The notes under the pieces: generated by a model | Seen by the model: only the letters and a program-made list of their open reading frames with translations | Told to the model about the DNA's origin: nothing | The model's database searches: none | From: Astragalus membranaceus | Taxonomy: Eukaryota > Streptophyta > Magnoliopsida > Fabales > Fabaceae | Length of the DNA stretch: 64,000 nucleotides | Direction of reading: 5' to 3' | Assembly: GCA_039519185.1 (NCBI GenBank) | Contig: CM076851.1 | Span: 55,410,751-55,474,750, forward strand | Shown here: positions 44,045 to 57,500 of the stretch, piece after piece | Layout: each line of letters opens with the position of its first letter | Numbering within the stretch: position 1 is the first letter of the stretch | Translations under genes and position numbers: made by a program

Positions 44045-44471
44045 ATGACAATGAAGAGAAGCATGTTCTGCATTCTAATTATAATATTGGCTTTCATTCC
44101 AACAGCACTCTTCGAAGAGCCAAGACCTTTTGAATACTCTACAAAGGTACATATATACCTCTTAATTTACCTTGGAACCTTTTTGTTTTTTTTATAATAT
44201 GCATGATTTTTGTTCATGTTTGTGTGTGTTTAAGGTAACAAAAAGAATATTGTTGAGAGGTGAGGTGATTGAATATAAAGAAGCATTCAGCAGGGGATTG
44301 ATAGGTAGGATTGGGTCAACACCACCAAGATGCGAACACAAATGTGGAGGCTGTATTCCCTGCATTCCCATCCAGTTTCCTACCAACAAATATCTTCTAA
44401 CTGTTCAGTATGCAAATTATCGATCTGAAGGATGGAAATGCAAGTGTCACAATTCTTACTTCAACCCATGA
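44045..44471 (+). CDS. EPIDERMAL PATTERNING FACTOR-like secreted peptide (EPFL), two exons, 112 aa
   Basis: Exon 1 (44045-44146) begins MTMKRSMFCILIIILAFIPT, a signal peptide. Exon 2 (44235-44471) follows an 88-bp GT-AG intron at a phase-0 junction. The mature end reads RGLIGRIGSTPPRC, then EHKCGGCIPCIPIQFPTN, and closes WKCKCHNSYFNP. Six cysteines in a C-3-C-2-C-2-C...C-1-C arrangement with GSTPPRC and the NYxxxGWKCKC tail are the EPF/EPFL signature. These peptides are secreted, bind ERECTA-family kinases and TMM, and control stomatal density, inflorescence growth or leaf margins. The tail resembles the EPFL1-EPFL3 side, but the inter-Cys loop is short; the exact member is open. The alternative ATGs at codons 3 and 7 would also leave a usable signal peptide. 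Confidence 0.88.
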
Positions 44472-44776
44472 TCCCATTACTGAAGAGATTCTACATTTCT
44501 ACTTATATATTTGTTCGTGCATAAACTTTTAGTTTATATTTGATCAGTGATTGTTGGTTTTTTACAGAACGAGATTTTGTGTTAAAATGACAACTTTAAA
44601 CAGCATTCCATTTGAGATGGTGGCAAGGGGATATTTTTTTTGTCTAGTAGATGATAAAACAAATAAACACCACGCATATACACAACACCGCTAACACCTG
44701 GATTTGAACTTGAGACCCGACGTTTTCATCTCGCTGCAACTAACAGTGAGGGACTGGTAGCATGGGGATATGATGA

Positions 44777-44823
<47 letters not shown>

Positions 44824-45208
44824 CTCATTAAAAACTTACAATATAATTAATTAATAAATGTTATATAGTTGTTTATGTTTATTATATGAAGCTGTTTCAT
44901 GATCTCAATTAAAGCAGTCAAATTGGGTCCTAATTGTCTATTCAGTCGTGTATTTTGTAAGGGTGATACTTCGTACAATCCCCCTTCTATTCAGTGGACA
45001 CCCCCAAAACAATGTATTCCACCATGTTTCTTCTTCGGAAAATCAGACCTCTTTCCACACACCCGTTGAAACACACTTGGTAATTTAGTACCGAACTGGT
45101 TCGGTACTTTGGTACCGTACCGGCCTAAAAATGCAGCGTGAGGGTGCATTTCACGTGAGAGTATTTTTGGAATATTTAAGGGTTAGGGGTCTCCAGTGAG
45201 TAGAGGGG
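44472..45208. other. EPFL 3' flank with a SINE-like piece and (AT)n
   Basis: 44590-44770 on the minus strand has box-B-like AGTTCAAATCC and a tail toward AAAAAAAATATCCCC, suggesting a tRNA-derived SINE. (AT)n lies at 44779-44822. 45070-45205 is single-copy-looking without a frame. Confidence 0.4.
44779..44822. repeat. (AT)n microsatellite
   Basis: AT run of about 44 bp downstream of the EPFL gene. Confidence 0.97.
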
Positions 45209-46388
45209 TAGAGGTGTCAATTTGGCCCAAGCCCCCAAGCCCAGCCCCATTGGCCCTCAATCAAGCCCCATAAAATTGAAGCCCCCTATTAATGGGGCTT
45301 TTTTAGCCCCAGCCCACACTTTTAAATTTTTTAGTGGGTTGGGGCCAAGGCTTTGTGGGCTGGCCCCCAAATTTTATTCTCATTTTTTTCCCACCATTTA
45401 CACCTCTACTTTCATTCTTTCACCCTCATTTCTCTTCTCCTTCCCTCTTACCACCACATTCTTCTCCCTCTCACCACAACCACCACCACCATCTCCCACT
45501 CACCACCACCACCTCATTTTCCCTCCCACCACCACCACCTCCTTATCCCTCTCGCCACCACCACCCCACCTCTTTTCCCACTATTTATACCTCTACTTTC
45601 ATTCTTTCACCCACTTCCTCTTCTCTCACACTCCCACCACCACCACCACCACCACCACCATCTTCTACTCACCACCACCACCTCATTTTCCCTCTCACCA
45701 CCATCACCTTCATTTTCCTCTCACCACCACCACCACCACCACCACCACCTATTTTCCCACTATTTACACATCTACTTTCATTCTTTCACCCTCTTCCTCT
45801 TCTCTTTCACTCTCACCACAACCTCCTTTTCCCTTTCACCACAACCACCACCACCACCTTCGACTAACCACCACCTTCTTTTCTCTCTCACCACCACCAC
45901 CACCACCTCCTTTTCCATCTCACCACCATCACACAACAACCACCACCTCCTTTTTCCTTTCACCAACCACCACCACCACCTATTTTTCCACTATTTACAC
46001 ATCCACTTTCATTCTTTCACCCCCTTCCTCTTCTCCCTCACTCACCACCACCTCCTTCTCCCTCTCACCACAACCACCATCATCACTATCTCACACTCAC
46101 CACCACCACCACCACCACCACCACCACCACCACCAAGAGTGGGTCATTATTTGCAAAATAAATATTCAGGGCCCATGGGCTAAACTAGGCCATCAAAGTT
46201 GAGTGGGTCATTTTTTTCAAAATAAATATTCAGGGCCTATGGGTGGGGCTGGGCCCACATGGGCCTTATGGGCTTGGGGCCTATGTGGGGCCTTAGGATG
46301 GTGGGCTTTTTGGCCCATGGGCTTTTTGGTCTATGGGCCATGTGGGCCTAGGGTGGGCTAGCCCACGTAGGCCAAATTGACAGCTCTA
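45209..46388. mobile_element. hAT element, 1.18 kb, low-complexity interior
   Basis: TAGAGGTGTCAATTTGGCC at the left and GGCCAAATTGACAGCTCTA at the right are inverted repeats with one mismatch. The exact octamer TAGAGGGG flanks both sides (45201-45208 and 46389-46396). Both subterminal zones are packed with GGCCCA/TGGGCC words. The middle has four copies of a unit starting CACTATTTACACATCTACTT (about 45388, 45576, 45751, 45984), each followed by (CCA)n-rich sequence. The long frames here (up to 326 codons, His/Pro/Ser/Thr) are repeat artefacts. Confidence 0.93.
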
Positions 46389-48559
46389 TAGAGGGGGGGT
46401 TGTATGAAGTATGACCCTTTTGTAATCCAACCCAGCCCAAAACATTGGATTAGTGTGCCGCCCTGGCCCAAATCGACCTTTAATAAAGGAAACCACAAAA
46501 TGTTAAAAAACATAAAAAAAAAAAAAAGCGGGCTCACCCAAGCCCTTAGGCTAACTAGGTCTCTATTTAGCGAGCCTAACCCAGAATATGGGCCATCTGA
46601 CACCTCTAATCTCTCTATCTATCCAAATATAAAGAATTTGTTATTTTGTACTATATTTTTTAGTTTTCACCCGTAAAAGTAGTGTTTACATTCTATTCAT
46701 TCAATGCTCTGTCGAATGTGGTTCCTCTCCTTTACACATTGTCTCCAACTCCCTCCATCCTCTCTAACGAACTTTTCCTATCACCACACACAAACCTGTG
46801 GGTAAACGTACTAGATCGTAAGTAAAACTTATAGTGAGAGTCAAAAGTTTGTGGGTAAAGGTCCTAGAAAGTAGATTAAAGTTTCCCCTATAGACAAATT
46901 GTATTGTTATACATCATGCATATTCTGGAAGGAGTGACTATGGGTAAATCTTAAATCTATCTTTACTTTCATATATTTGACATTTTGTTTCATCGGACTG
47001 CATGGCTCCTCTCCGGCCACCGCCAAAACCACCATGGCTGCAACTTGTCGTCCTTGGAGCGCTGGTCTCTGGACAAAGTACTGGTATTTTGGTGCTTCGA
47101 CTCTATGTTTGGTGTTTTAGCAATTTTTGGTCTAAAAATGCGTATCTAGTGTTTGCTGAAAGTCCCCATAGAAATTATGGCTGCCTAAGCATTTGGTTGT
47201 GGTCCTGGTTGCATTATTTGGAGACTGTTAACCTTTGGAGCTGATACCTCACTAACTGGCCTCTAACTGGCCTCGTCTTCTCAGGCAATTGGGGTTAATC
47301 TTGAGACCAATTTGAGTCGAATGGCGCGTACGCAAGTCAAAGATATCACCTGTAACTGGAGTAGGAGAAAGACTGCGGAGTCTCAACCACTGATTACCTC
47401 TACTTGGGAGTTGAAGCTACTGATAATCTGGACGTTAGGTCGTTGTGTTTGGGTTGGTTATGCCCCTAGGGCCTGTAAACTGTCTAAATGTAATGGTTCC
47501 AATGGTCATATTCAATGTGTAGTAGTTTCTTTAAATCAGGTTGATCTTAGCTTTCGGTTTGGAAATGTCCAACCTCACCTACTTCATGTATTTTTTAATG
47601 ATGATCTCATTATCAATTGAATGAAATATGTTTCCTTAAAAAAAAAACTTTAGAGAGATACATGGTGTTCGCTTCTTAGTCACTGTTAAAAAGATTAAAA
47701 AAATTAGATATCTAAATTTAGAATAAAGCTAAAAATATTTAAAAAAATCTGGTCAACATTCTGGGTTAGGCTTGCTATATAGAGGCCTAGGAAAAAAATG
47801 ATATTCACATCCTACAAGATTTTTAAATTTTATTAACTTTTTATTCTAAAACTTCTAGAATTGTTTATATCTCGAATCTACACTGAGCCCAAATATTTGA
47901 ATAAAAAAGAAACTTTAATGCCTAAAATAGGTCCTCCACTCTTATCAGCTAAAGTATATGTCATATATGCACTCTTACAATTGGAATCATTTTTCCCACA
48001 AGGATAGCAAAATAGATCCTCCCCCTCAAATAAGTGATGAGGAGGAAAAGATAAGATTAAATGATAGTGGATGGAGAGACATGTATGTATAGAGAGGATT
48101 GAAGTCCGGTTATCCTCAGTCCCTTTCTCCAAGCACTCTAATGAAATTAAAAGCAGGTCACAAGTGCATAAACATAATGTTTCATGCCGAATACTGGCCA
48201 TCATTATTGATATTTGATTGATAGAACTTCCAGAAATCATTTACAGCTAAACCATTTATGCATTTACAGCTGTCTCAATTATCCGAAAACCAATTAGTTG
48301 CATGGCACATAACATTGTTAGTGCGCCGCTTCCAAAATTTCTTGCATATTGATAAAGTGCGAAAGTGATTAAATTAAATACATAGATGAATTAACTCCAA
48401 AAGAAGCAGCAAATCGCATGGAAATGCTTAACCCAAAGGGGATCACAATGAAAGAAGATGATTAGTCACGAGAGAAAACATAGGGGCCAACATATGTACA
48501 TCGATTTAACTCTAAAAGGTAAAGCTCATCCACATAACGGTTAATGATGTAATGCTACC
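46389..48559. other. interval between the hAT element and DGAT1
   Basis: 47270-47648 ends in AATGAAATATGTTTCC and a poly(A) run, and looks like a 3'-end retroelement or processed copy on the plus strand; no domain recognised. 47650-48559 should include the DGAT1 3' untranslated region on the minus strand. A 120-codon minus-strand frame at 47878-48240 has no recognised domain and is probably chance. Confidence 0.4.
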
Positions 48560-51500
48560 TCAGTCAAGTTCCCCTTTCCTATTCATCAAGTCGTGATAGT
48601 ATAGTAGTACGCACATAGGTTGACCAAGAATACAAAATATGAACCAAAAAATCATATTTCCAACCTGCCATGAAGATAATAAGAATTAAAAACTGAAAAA
48701 TCAACCTGAAGATTATGAGTTTACAACAAATTATTAATAGATTAAAATTCTTAAGTAGGGCACTGACTTACCATTGAGTTTTGGTATTTATTTTGTAGGT
48801 AATTAGTGATGAAGACCAAAGGAACCTAAAAGCATAAGATATCATATTATCAACTACAACCGACAATTTGTAAAAAAAAAAAAACTACAACCGACAAGGA
48901 TGACCCGGTGCAAGAAACTTCCACCAGATGGGGTCTAGGGAAAATATGGCAATAAGCCTTTACCTGAAACATAATTCCAATAAAAGCCCACAACTTGAAC
49001 ATGTGGCAAGGAACAGCAATGCATAACTGCACTCAGATGAAATGGAAATTATGAGCAAAATTGCCAAAGGAGGAACAGATCAAAGGATTCATTGAAAGCG
49101 TAACTACAATTGAGTACAATAGATGATGACTCAACTAAAGAAAACATTGTGACAACACAGGTAGAAACTAGAATATGTAACAGTCTGCTGAATGCCATTT
49201 AAGAACCCTTTAAGATATCAGCTGCTGTATCAGTATCATCTACTTAAGCCAAGCTACATGTTGCTTAATAATGGACAAGATAGGTCATGTACAAATAACA
49301 TTGAGGAGTTATGAAGTCAGATCTCTTATGAAGACAAATCCACCACCAATAAGGATTCAAGGTGGAAAACAGGGTTCAGTTGCTGCGGCCAGTGGGCCAA
49401 GCAGGAAGTGTCAAAGAAAGCTTGGATTTATCTCTGCAAGCTCTGATACCGTATTAACAGAAGAGAATAACCCTAGAGGTGAAGAATGGAATTTGTGACC
49501 AATACAGTCACTGTACTCTGAACTTTATCAGGCATGGAGAGCTTGGTTTACCAGCTTCAATAGCTGTACAAATAATTAATATAACCACATATAAAGCTGA
49601 TTATAGACATTTAAAGCAATAAAACTAGCGAAAGATATCTATATATTGAAACAAGGCAAAACCGTACACCCAAGTATCTAATGGGAGTGGAAGAGACGTG
49701 CTCATTATCTATGAAAAATGAACAATACTCCACATGGGCATAACTGTCCCTCCCTTTAAACATAAAAAAGTAACAAAAACAATAGGGGGGCACAATAGGT
49801 GGGGATATAGAAAGAGACATGAACCACACACCTCATGGAACACAGCAGAAACCAGGAAAGCAATCAAAGCAGCAGCACCCTATATACGATGAGCAAATCA
49901 TTCACAAACACAAGGTTAACAGATCAATGAAAAAGCAAGAGATATATATCTTTAATGAAAAACTAGAAAAGCAAGAGATATATCTTTAATGAAAGAGAAT
50001 CAAAACCAAATCAATGAAAAACCATAATGTTATTAACAAGTAGCTTATAACAAAGACCCAAAAAATTGAAGGACAACAAGGTTAACATACGGGGAACAAA
50101 GCGATCTCCACTTTTTTGTATAATCATGTCAGCTACATGCAAATGCATGTTGGTACATATGCCAAAGTCATCTGAAGTGACAAAACAGAAAATGCCAAGT
50201 TCTAATGTTGTCCATCAGTTGAAAACTTTTGATAGGATTCCAATTGTGAAACGTGGGCCCAAAGAGTAATGTAGGATCCCAATTGTTATAACTATATAGC
50301 ATAGTTATTTTTTACATTATTGTTTATCTATTATAATGACAAACAATAGCCTTAAGAAAGAAACTACTCTAAAGACACTTTTCATTTGTGTCTAAAATTA
50401 ACTTAAGTATTATAGTTCAGAGTACACTCAGCCAGATAAAAAGATGCTTGATTACCTTGGGTATACCAATCCTTATGCAGGGAAAATATACATGGCGAAC
50501 CATCCATTTGTGCACAGGCTGCAATATCACGGAATTCACTCAGTTGAATAGTTATGTATTAAAACTACACAATAAAAAATCTCTGATGTGTTCTGAAATC
50601 TAGTTTCAGAACCATATACTCAGTAAATGTTGGAAAGGTATGCCAGAAAGTAATAGATGAAAAAAGAAACTGCAAGTTATCTTTCTTCCTAATTCCTTCT
50701 TTTCTTAAAATAGCCTTATAGTTATAACATCTATTGGTAAAGCACTGAGCATCGTATTTGTATGACTAGGCATTGTGTAGAGTTTCTAGAATAGTCCAAC
50801 TTTGTTGTGGTTTCTGTTAAATTATATCAGATGATTAGGTGATTTAACACTGTTAAAGCTTGTTAGTGGCTTGCAAGAGCAAGACAAGCTGGAACTCATG
50901 TATCAATACTGCTGTAACCTCGCAAATTACTTAGAGAAAAAATCAAATCATTCCGGAAGACTTGATTTCCCTCTCAATTTTTCTCAAACCTTAGTTTCTA
51001 TCAACCGTATTTATTCAGGTAGCAAATCAATGTCAAATATATTTGTTTCTAAGTATTTCATCAAAAATTAGACCAGCATATCATTTTGCAGAGGCAAGTT
51101 TGAAAAGGAAACATACCATATTCCACATCCTCCAATACTGATGACAGCAGCAGCATAAATGCATCCAACAAAAATGAGTCACGGGTTTTCTACATGGAAG
51201 TATTGTGACTAAAGGATCAAAGAACAGACAAGGACAAAAAGCCTACCTCTTCAACGGTTTTGGCATTCCACCAATCTTTGTAGAACTCACGGTCGCCAAA
51301 CCGGAGAAGTTCTGCAAGTATATTTAACCTACATTCCAACAGTGGCTTTCAGGATAAATTGCCATTGTCATATATAACAATTTGAAAAATAACTATCAAA
51401 GCTAGGCTTTACTTTTAATGTCAATATTAATATATAAGACACATCAAATCTGAATAGTTAAGCACTTGTGCGTGCAAACACAGATATGAACATTTTAATA

Positions 51501-54500
51501 GCAGAATAATTCTATAGACGAGAAGTGTTTAGAGTCTTACACATTGACTAGAGATATTATGGCCTACATAGTGTTTTAAGGCTTAGGCGGTCCTCACCTT
51601 ACAAGCCGGTTTTGTGGAATTAAGTTATGCCTTAAGCCCATATTCTAAAAAGGTATCATAGCTTATCTTAAATGTTTTTGGGCCAAAATCTCTACTATTC
51701 CTTCCACGCACATTCCTCCATGCTCCAAATGTTCAGCCCTATGGTGAAGGGGTGTGTTGAGATCTCTGGTATTCCACCCACATTAGTCCACGTTTCAGAT
51801 GTTCAGTCCTAAGCGTGAGGGGGTGAGTTGAGAGTCTCACTTAGACTAGACATACCGCCTAAGTAGTGCTTATTAGGCTTGAGTAGTCCTCACCATACTA
51901 GTCCGGTTGGCTGGATTGTGTTAGGCACTAAGCCCAAATTCTAAGAAAAAAGAGACGGGAGAAAGAAGGAGAATAAGGTATATTCATAGCTCAATGCGAA
52001 AGTAATCAAACTCATCAACATAGTAAAACTATTCAATTCATTTGTGTTAGAATATTGGTCTGTGGAACTTGGAATATTTTAAAATATCTTTTTTTATCTT
52101 CAAAGTTTAGACTATATTGTGGAATTAATTAAATTTAGGAAGAAATCTTAGGAATTCTTTCCTAACTTAATTATATTTCCTAAATTCTCTTGTAAATTGA
52201 AGCTTCCGAGTGCTGTTTTGAATTAGTTTGGGCCTTGCTCTGCATGGTAACTAAGCTTGCCAGGGCTTTTCTGTTTTGCATCTTTCTAGCAGTCTCCATT
52301 CAGCTTTGCATCTTTCCAGATGTATCTTTTCTTCTGTTCATCTTTCCAGCAATGCTTCCAATGTATCGTTCTAGTCTTCTAGACGTCTTTGTTAAATTAT
52401 TTTGAAGCAATGCTCATCTAGCATATTGCCTCTCCCCAGCATTCCTATCATCGTTGAGTTGTCTATTTAGCTATGGCTTATGGAGCCCACACTATTTTAC
52501 AATTATTTTCTTTTAGGGTATGTATTTGTAAAAAAAACTTAAAGCTTAATAAATTTTAACTTGACGGAGTTTTAGAACATCTATAAAACATTTCAGATTA
52601 TCTTTCATCCATCTTACAATAATTCGGAATATCTTTAGTGTAACTTGAAAGACTTTTAGAATATATTATGGAATCATTCGTTTTCCTTATTTTTTACCTT
52701 ATTTAATTAGTATAAGTAGTCCCAATTTATCAGTGGTATTGGTAGGGCCTGTACAGTTGTACTAGTAGTTCTACACTCGTATTTGACCTAATTTCGTATA
52801 AGACCATTGGGTTAGCATGTCAGTAACATATCACTTCACAGCTTATAATCTGCCAGAGACTCACTTAAACTTTATATTGCATATCTGTCAGAGACTCACT
52901 TAAAATAAGCATGGGAAATGCAGTATAGAGAGACCATAAAACTAAGTTGACAATAATCTGCCAGAGACTCACTTAAACTTTATAATCTGTCAGAGACTCA
53001 CTTAAAATAAGATGCTTAGACTCCAGAGACAATAGTCTACACACGCACACACCTTTGAATCAGCTAGATCAACCCATCATATGCACTAATAGAGGATATG
53101 TTAGTAGGCAGTTCAGTTAGAGTTAGAGCATCTCTGCAGTGTGTGTGATAACACACGTGCAGCTAATGAATCAGCTAGTCTGTTAATTTGTTATGGCTGA
53201 GTCAGAAGTTAGTTAGAGCTGCTGAGTCAGCAGTCAGTTAGATATGAGATCTATAATCACCCATTCTGTTGTGCAATGAAATCGGATACATTTTCCCTCG
53301 CTCTACAAGCTGGTTTTGCAGGATTGAATTAGGCTCAACCTACATTCTAATATACACTTATACTTGCGGGGTGTAAGAAGGTGTATATCATGTTGAGGAT
53401 GGTCTGAAAGATCAGGCAATAACAAACAGACACATAAATGAATCATCAATAGAAATTTCCAAGGAAGGACATAGTTTCAGCGCCTATTGCTAATTTTGCC
53501 ATACAAGTACAACAATCTTCAAGGCAATCAACACGACAAACCAGAACTATGATACATCAATTTATGGTGAGTAAAGGCAAATGCATCCTAATATGCTTTT
53601 AATAGAATACGCATGCATGCACATACACAAGTTGAACCAAAATATAGAGGAAATACTCACCAAAGATGGAAAAAGCAGTAGAACATGCAGAGCCACACGT
53701 ATACGTTTGGAACAGATAGCTTCAGAACTCTCTCAATGGCATATAGAAGGTTTCCCTTTAAAGGATGTTGTGAATTTTGGACAATAGGATTCATATACTG
53801 CAAAATTATTTGAATAAAACAATGTCATAACTCAGGAAAACCACAGAATTAGTGAATAGAAAATTTAAAGGGAAAAATGGATTGAAATGACCAATAAATT
53901 TATTACTTACTTGCTCTATTATAAATCCCATAACTCCTGTAAATATTACCAGCTTGAGAAGTTGACGAAACACCCAACCCTTTCGAACCGCAGGGGTGCG
54001 AGGATAGCTTGGCTATGACAGTATTTCAACACATGAGAAATGGAAGAGTAAAATACACGAGTGAAGTCAATATCAGAATTTTCTCTCAATAAATTTATCA
54101 CAAATCACTTGTTGGAGTAATAGGGTTTTAGTCTTTCATGTATAAAGGGAAGATAAGGAATACTCAGAACAATAAAATTATATTAATGGTGATGTGAATA
54201 TGTCACAAAGGATAAAAATAAACCCCGTATATGAACCACTAACTCCGACACAGACACTGTGACACGGCTAATTATACTTTAAAACTAGAAGGTGCAAATT
54301 AGCATCCTACACCTTTTACATCTGAATCCCACCCAATATCACCTTTTAGGAGTTCTGCTACAGATTGCCTTACATAAAACTTGGCAACACACACACACAT
54401 TATTGCATTTGAACATCTAGGGATGAAAATCAAAGATAAGATTACAAACTGTTAGAGTAGTAGTACAAGTTGTAACTTTTGTTAGCTTTGTATATTAGTT

Positions 54501-57500
54501 CTGTTACCTGCTACAGCAGGTTTCTCTATCAGTATTACCTGCTACTGCAGGTTTCCCTTTCTCTTAACTAGTGTACCTATATAAGGTCACCACCATGTAC
54601 AGTTGATTCATTCATTCAATACAACTCAGATTCAACAATGCTCTGTTATCTCTCACTCTCTCAAATACTCTAACATGGTATCAAGAGCCAAAACGATCCT
54701 AACCGTCTCATAACTGCCTCGTAACTGTCTTTTCCCCTTTTTTCGCTTCGCTTCCGATGACGTCCGTCAACGACGAAGATCCGCCACGGTCTCCTCTTGG
54801 CGTTGCTGGCCCCACTGGTTCAAGAACAATGCCGCGAACCTCCGCGAGCACAAAAACCTCCGCCACTTCAGAAATTAAGGAGTTTCGACACAAGATTACT
54901 GAAAAACTGCACGATGAGAACTTCGTGCTTTGGCGTCAACAGGTGGAGCTTGTTATCAAGACGCATCGTCTTCACCACTTCGTTGTGTCGTCGACTATTC
55001 CTCCTCGCTTTCTCACCACCGACGATGCTGCAACCAATAATGAGAATCCGGACTTTCAATCTTGGGAGGCACAGGGTCAGATGCTCCTTTCCTGGCTACA
55101 AACGGCGATCCAAGCCCGCGTCGTTGGCTGTACTCACTCGTTCGAGCTTTGGGATAAGATCTACGCATACTTCCAGAAACTAGGTCGAACGAAGATACGC
55201 CAACTGAGAAATGAGCTGCGCACGACGCAATTGGAGAACAGCACAGTGAAAGAATATCTTGCGAAGATCAAATCACTCGTCGACGCTCTCGCTGCTGTTG
55301 GAAGCCCTGTTTCTTCCAAAGATCATCTTGACGCAATTCTTAATGGTCTTCCACAAGAGTATGATTAGATCATTTCCATTGTTTACTGTTGAAGAAGCTG
55401 AGTCACTCCTTCTTGCTCAAGAGGTGCGCCTAACTCGCTATCGCAAGCAAACGAAGACTGATGCTGCCTCTGTCTTGGTCACACAGGTCCCTTCCTCTCA
55501 ACAACCTACTGGTGAGCACTCTCAAACCCCAACAAACATAACTCCTCAAGTGCCTAATGCTTCTGAGTCCCAAACTCACAACGCCGAAGGCTATGGCTAT
55601 GGCTATCGTGGCCGTGGCCGTGGCAGAGGTCGTGGCCGTGGAGGTCGCTCTCAAACGCAGTGCCAGGTCTGCAACAAGTTTGGACACTCTGCTTTCCAAT
55701 GCTATCATCGTTTTAACCAATACTACAACCCAAATGCACCACCACAGCCTGTTCAGCAACCTTACAACCCTTACACCTATGTCAGACCACAACAACAAGC
55801 CACACAATGGCCAACACAAGCCCTTGTAGTCCATGTAACTCAGCCAGCACCTGCACCAGCTACTGCCTTAATCATGACAACACCTCAAGTAGCACAGCCT
55901 AACTTCTTTGGTGACACTGCTGCCTCTATGCACGTCACTAACAATTCTCAGAACATACAAGTTCCTCAAGTCACTCATGAGACACCTAGCCAAGTGTTTG
56001 TAGGCAGTGGACAAGGTTTGCAAGTCCACTCCTCGGGCTCTACTTCCTTCACTTCTCCTTTTAATCCAAATGTTAAGTTGCATTTACACAATCTGCTTTA
56101 TGTTCCTGAAATTGCCAAAATCTGATTAGCATTCACAAGTTTCTTAGAGATAATCCTGTGTTTGTTGAATTTCATCTAAATGACTGCTTTGTCAAATCTC
56201 AGGATACTCGTGAAGTATTGCTCCATGGTCGTGATGGCCCTGATGGACTCTATGAGTTCAAGGACTTGCTGCCACACATAACTCCAGTCAATCCACCTGC
56301 TTCAAAGTCATCACTGTCCCCATGTAAATCCATCTGTAACTCATTCAATTTCAGCTGTAACTCATTCAATTCCCACTTTAAACAGTATCATTAATACCGT
56401 TCCCCATTCCTAGCACAATTTACACATTTGCCATCAAAGATTAGGGCATCCTAGTCATAATGCCCTGAAAATTGTATCTCACTTGTGTAATTTGTCCTTA
56501 CCTAATAAAGATCCTACTTCTTTTTGCAATGCTTGTGCTGTAGGCAAATCTCACAGATTGCCATCTTCTCCTTCCTCCACTGTTTATAATGCACCTCTTC
56601 AGCTTGTTTTTAGTGACCTATGGGGACCAGCTCCTATGGCCTCCTCTACTCGCTTTTACTATTACCTTATTTTTGTTGATGCTTACTCTAAGTTTACTTG
56701 GTTCTACCTAATCAAGTCCAAATCTGAAACACTTCAAATTTTTGAAGAGTTTAGGTCTATGGCAGAACTTCAATTCAACAGCAAGTTAAAGTCTCTTCAA
56801 ACTGACTGGGGAGGGGAGTATCAAGTACCTAGCTGAGTTAGGTATTCTCCATCATGTTATATGTCCTCACACTCACCACCAAAATGGTGTAGTGGAAAGG
56901 AAACATAGGCACATTGTGGAGCTTGGTCTAACTCTCCTCTTCCGAGCCAACTTACCTCTCCACTTTTGGGACCATGCCTTTGCCACTGCTGTTCATCTAA
57001 TCAATAGATTACCTTCAGCCTCACTAAATGGAGCTATCCCCTTTCAGGTGCTTCATGGTCATCTTCCCAATTTCTATTCACAAAAAGTGTTTGGGTGTAG
57101 CTGTTTTCCTTGTCTTCGCCCTTATAATGCTCACAAACTTCACTTTAGGTCTCATGAGTGTGTGTTCTTGGGATACACTTCATCTCACAAGGGATACAAA
57201 TGTCTCTCTCCTAGGGGACGCATCTATATCTCCAAGGATGTGCTCTTCAATGAGGTCAAATTCCCCTACAAACAACTCTTTGAATCATCCACTAATCCCT
57301 CACCTATAAGCCCTCCAAACACTAACCTTCCCTCAGCAACCATTCCAACCCCTACCATTCCTCACCAATATGCTACACCCACTCCCAATCCACCTCCCAG
57401 CTCTCCCTCTTCACCAAACACTGCATCTACATCAGTTAACCAACCTGACCCTGTTCCTAGTCCCTCACCATCTGTCACTACCTCACACCCTCACTCTATG

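Noticed and set aside
45222..46202. 326-codon plus-strand frame and two overlapping frames of 177 and 276 codons
   Set aside because: All three frames are open only because the (CCA)n/CT-rich repeats lack stops; the products are His/Pro/Ser/Thr repeats inside a hAT element.
47878..48240. 120-codon minus-strand frame downstream of DGAT1
   Set aside because: Lies where the DGAT1 3' untranslated region is expected and has no recognised domain.
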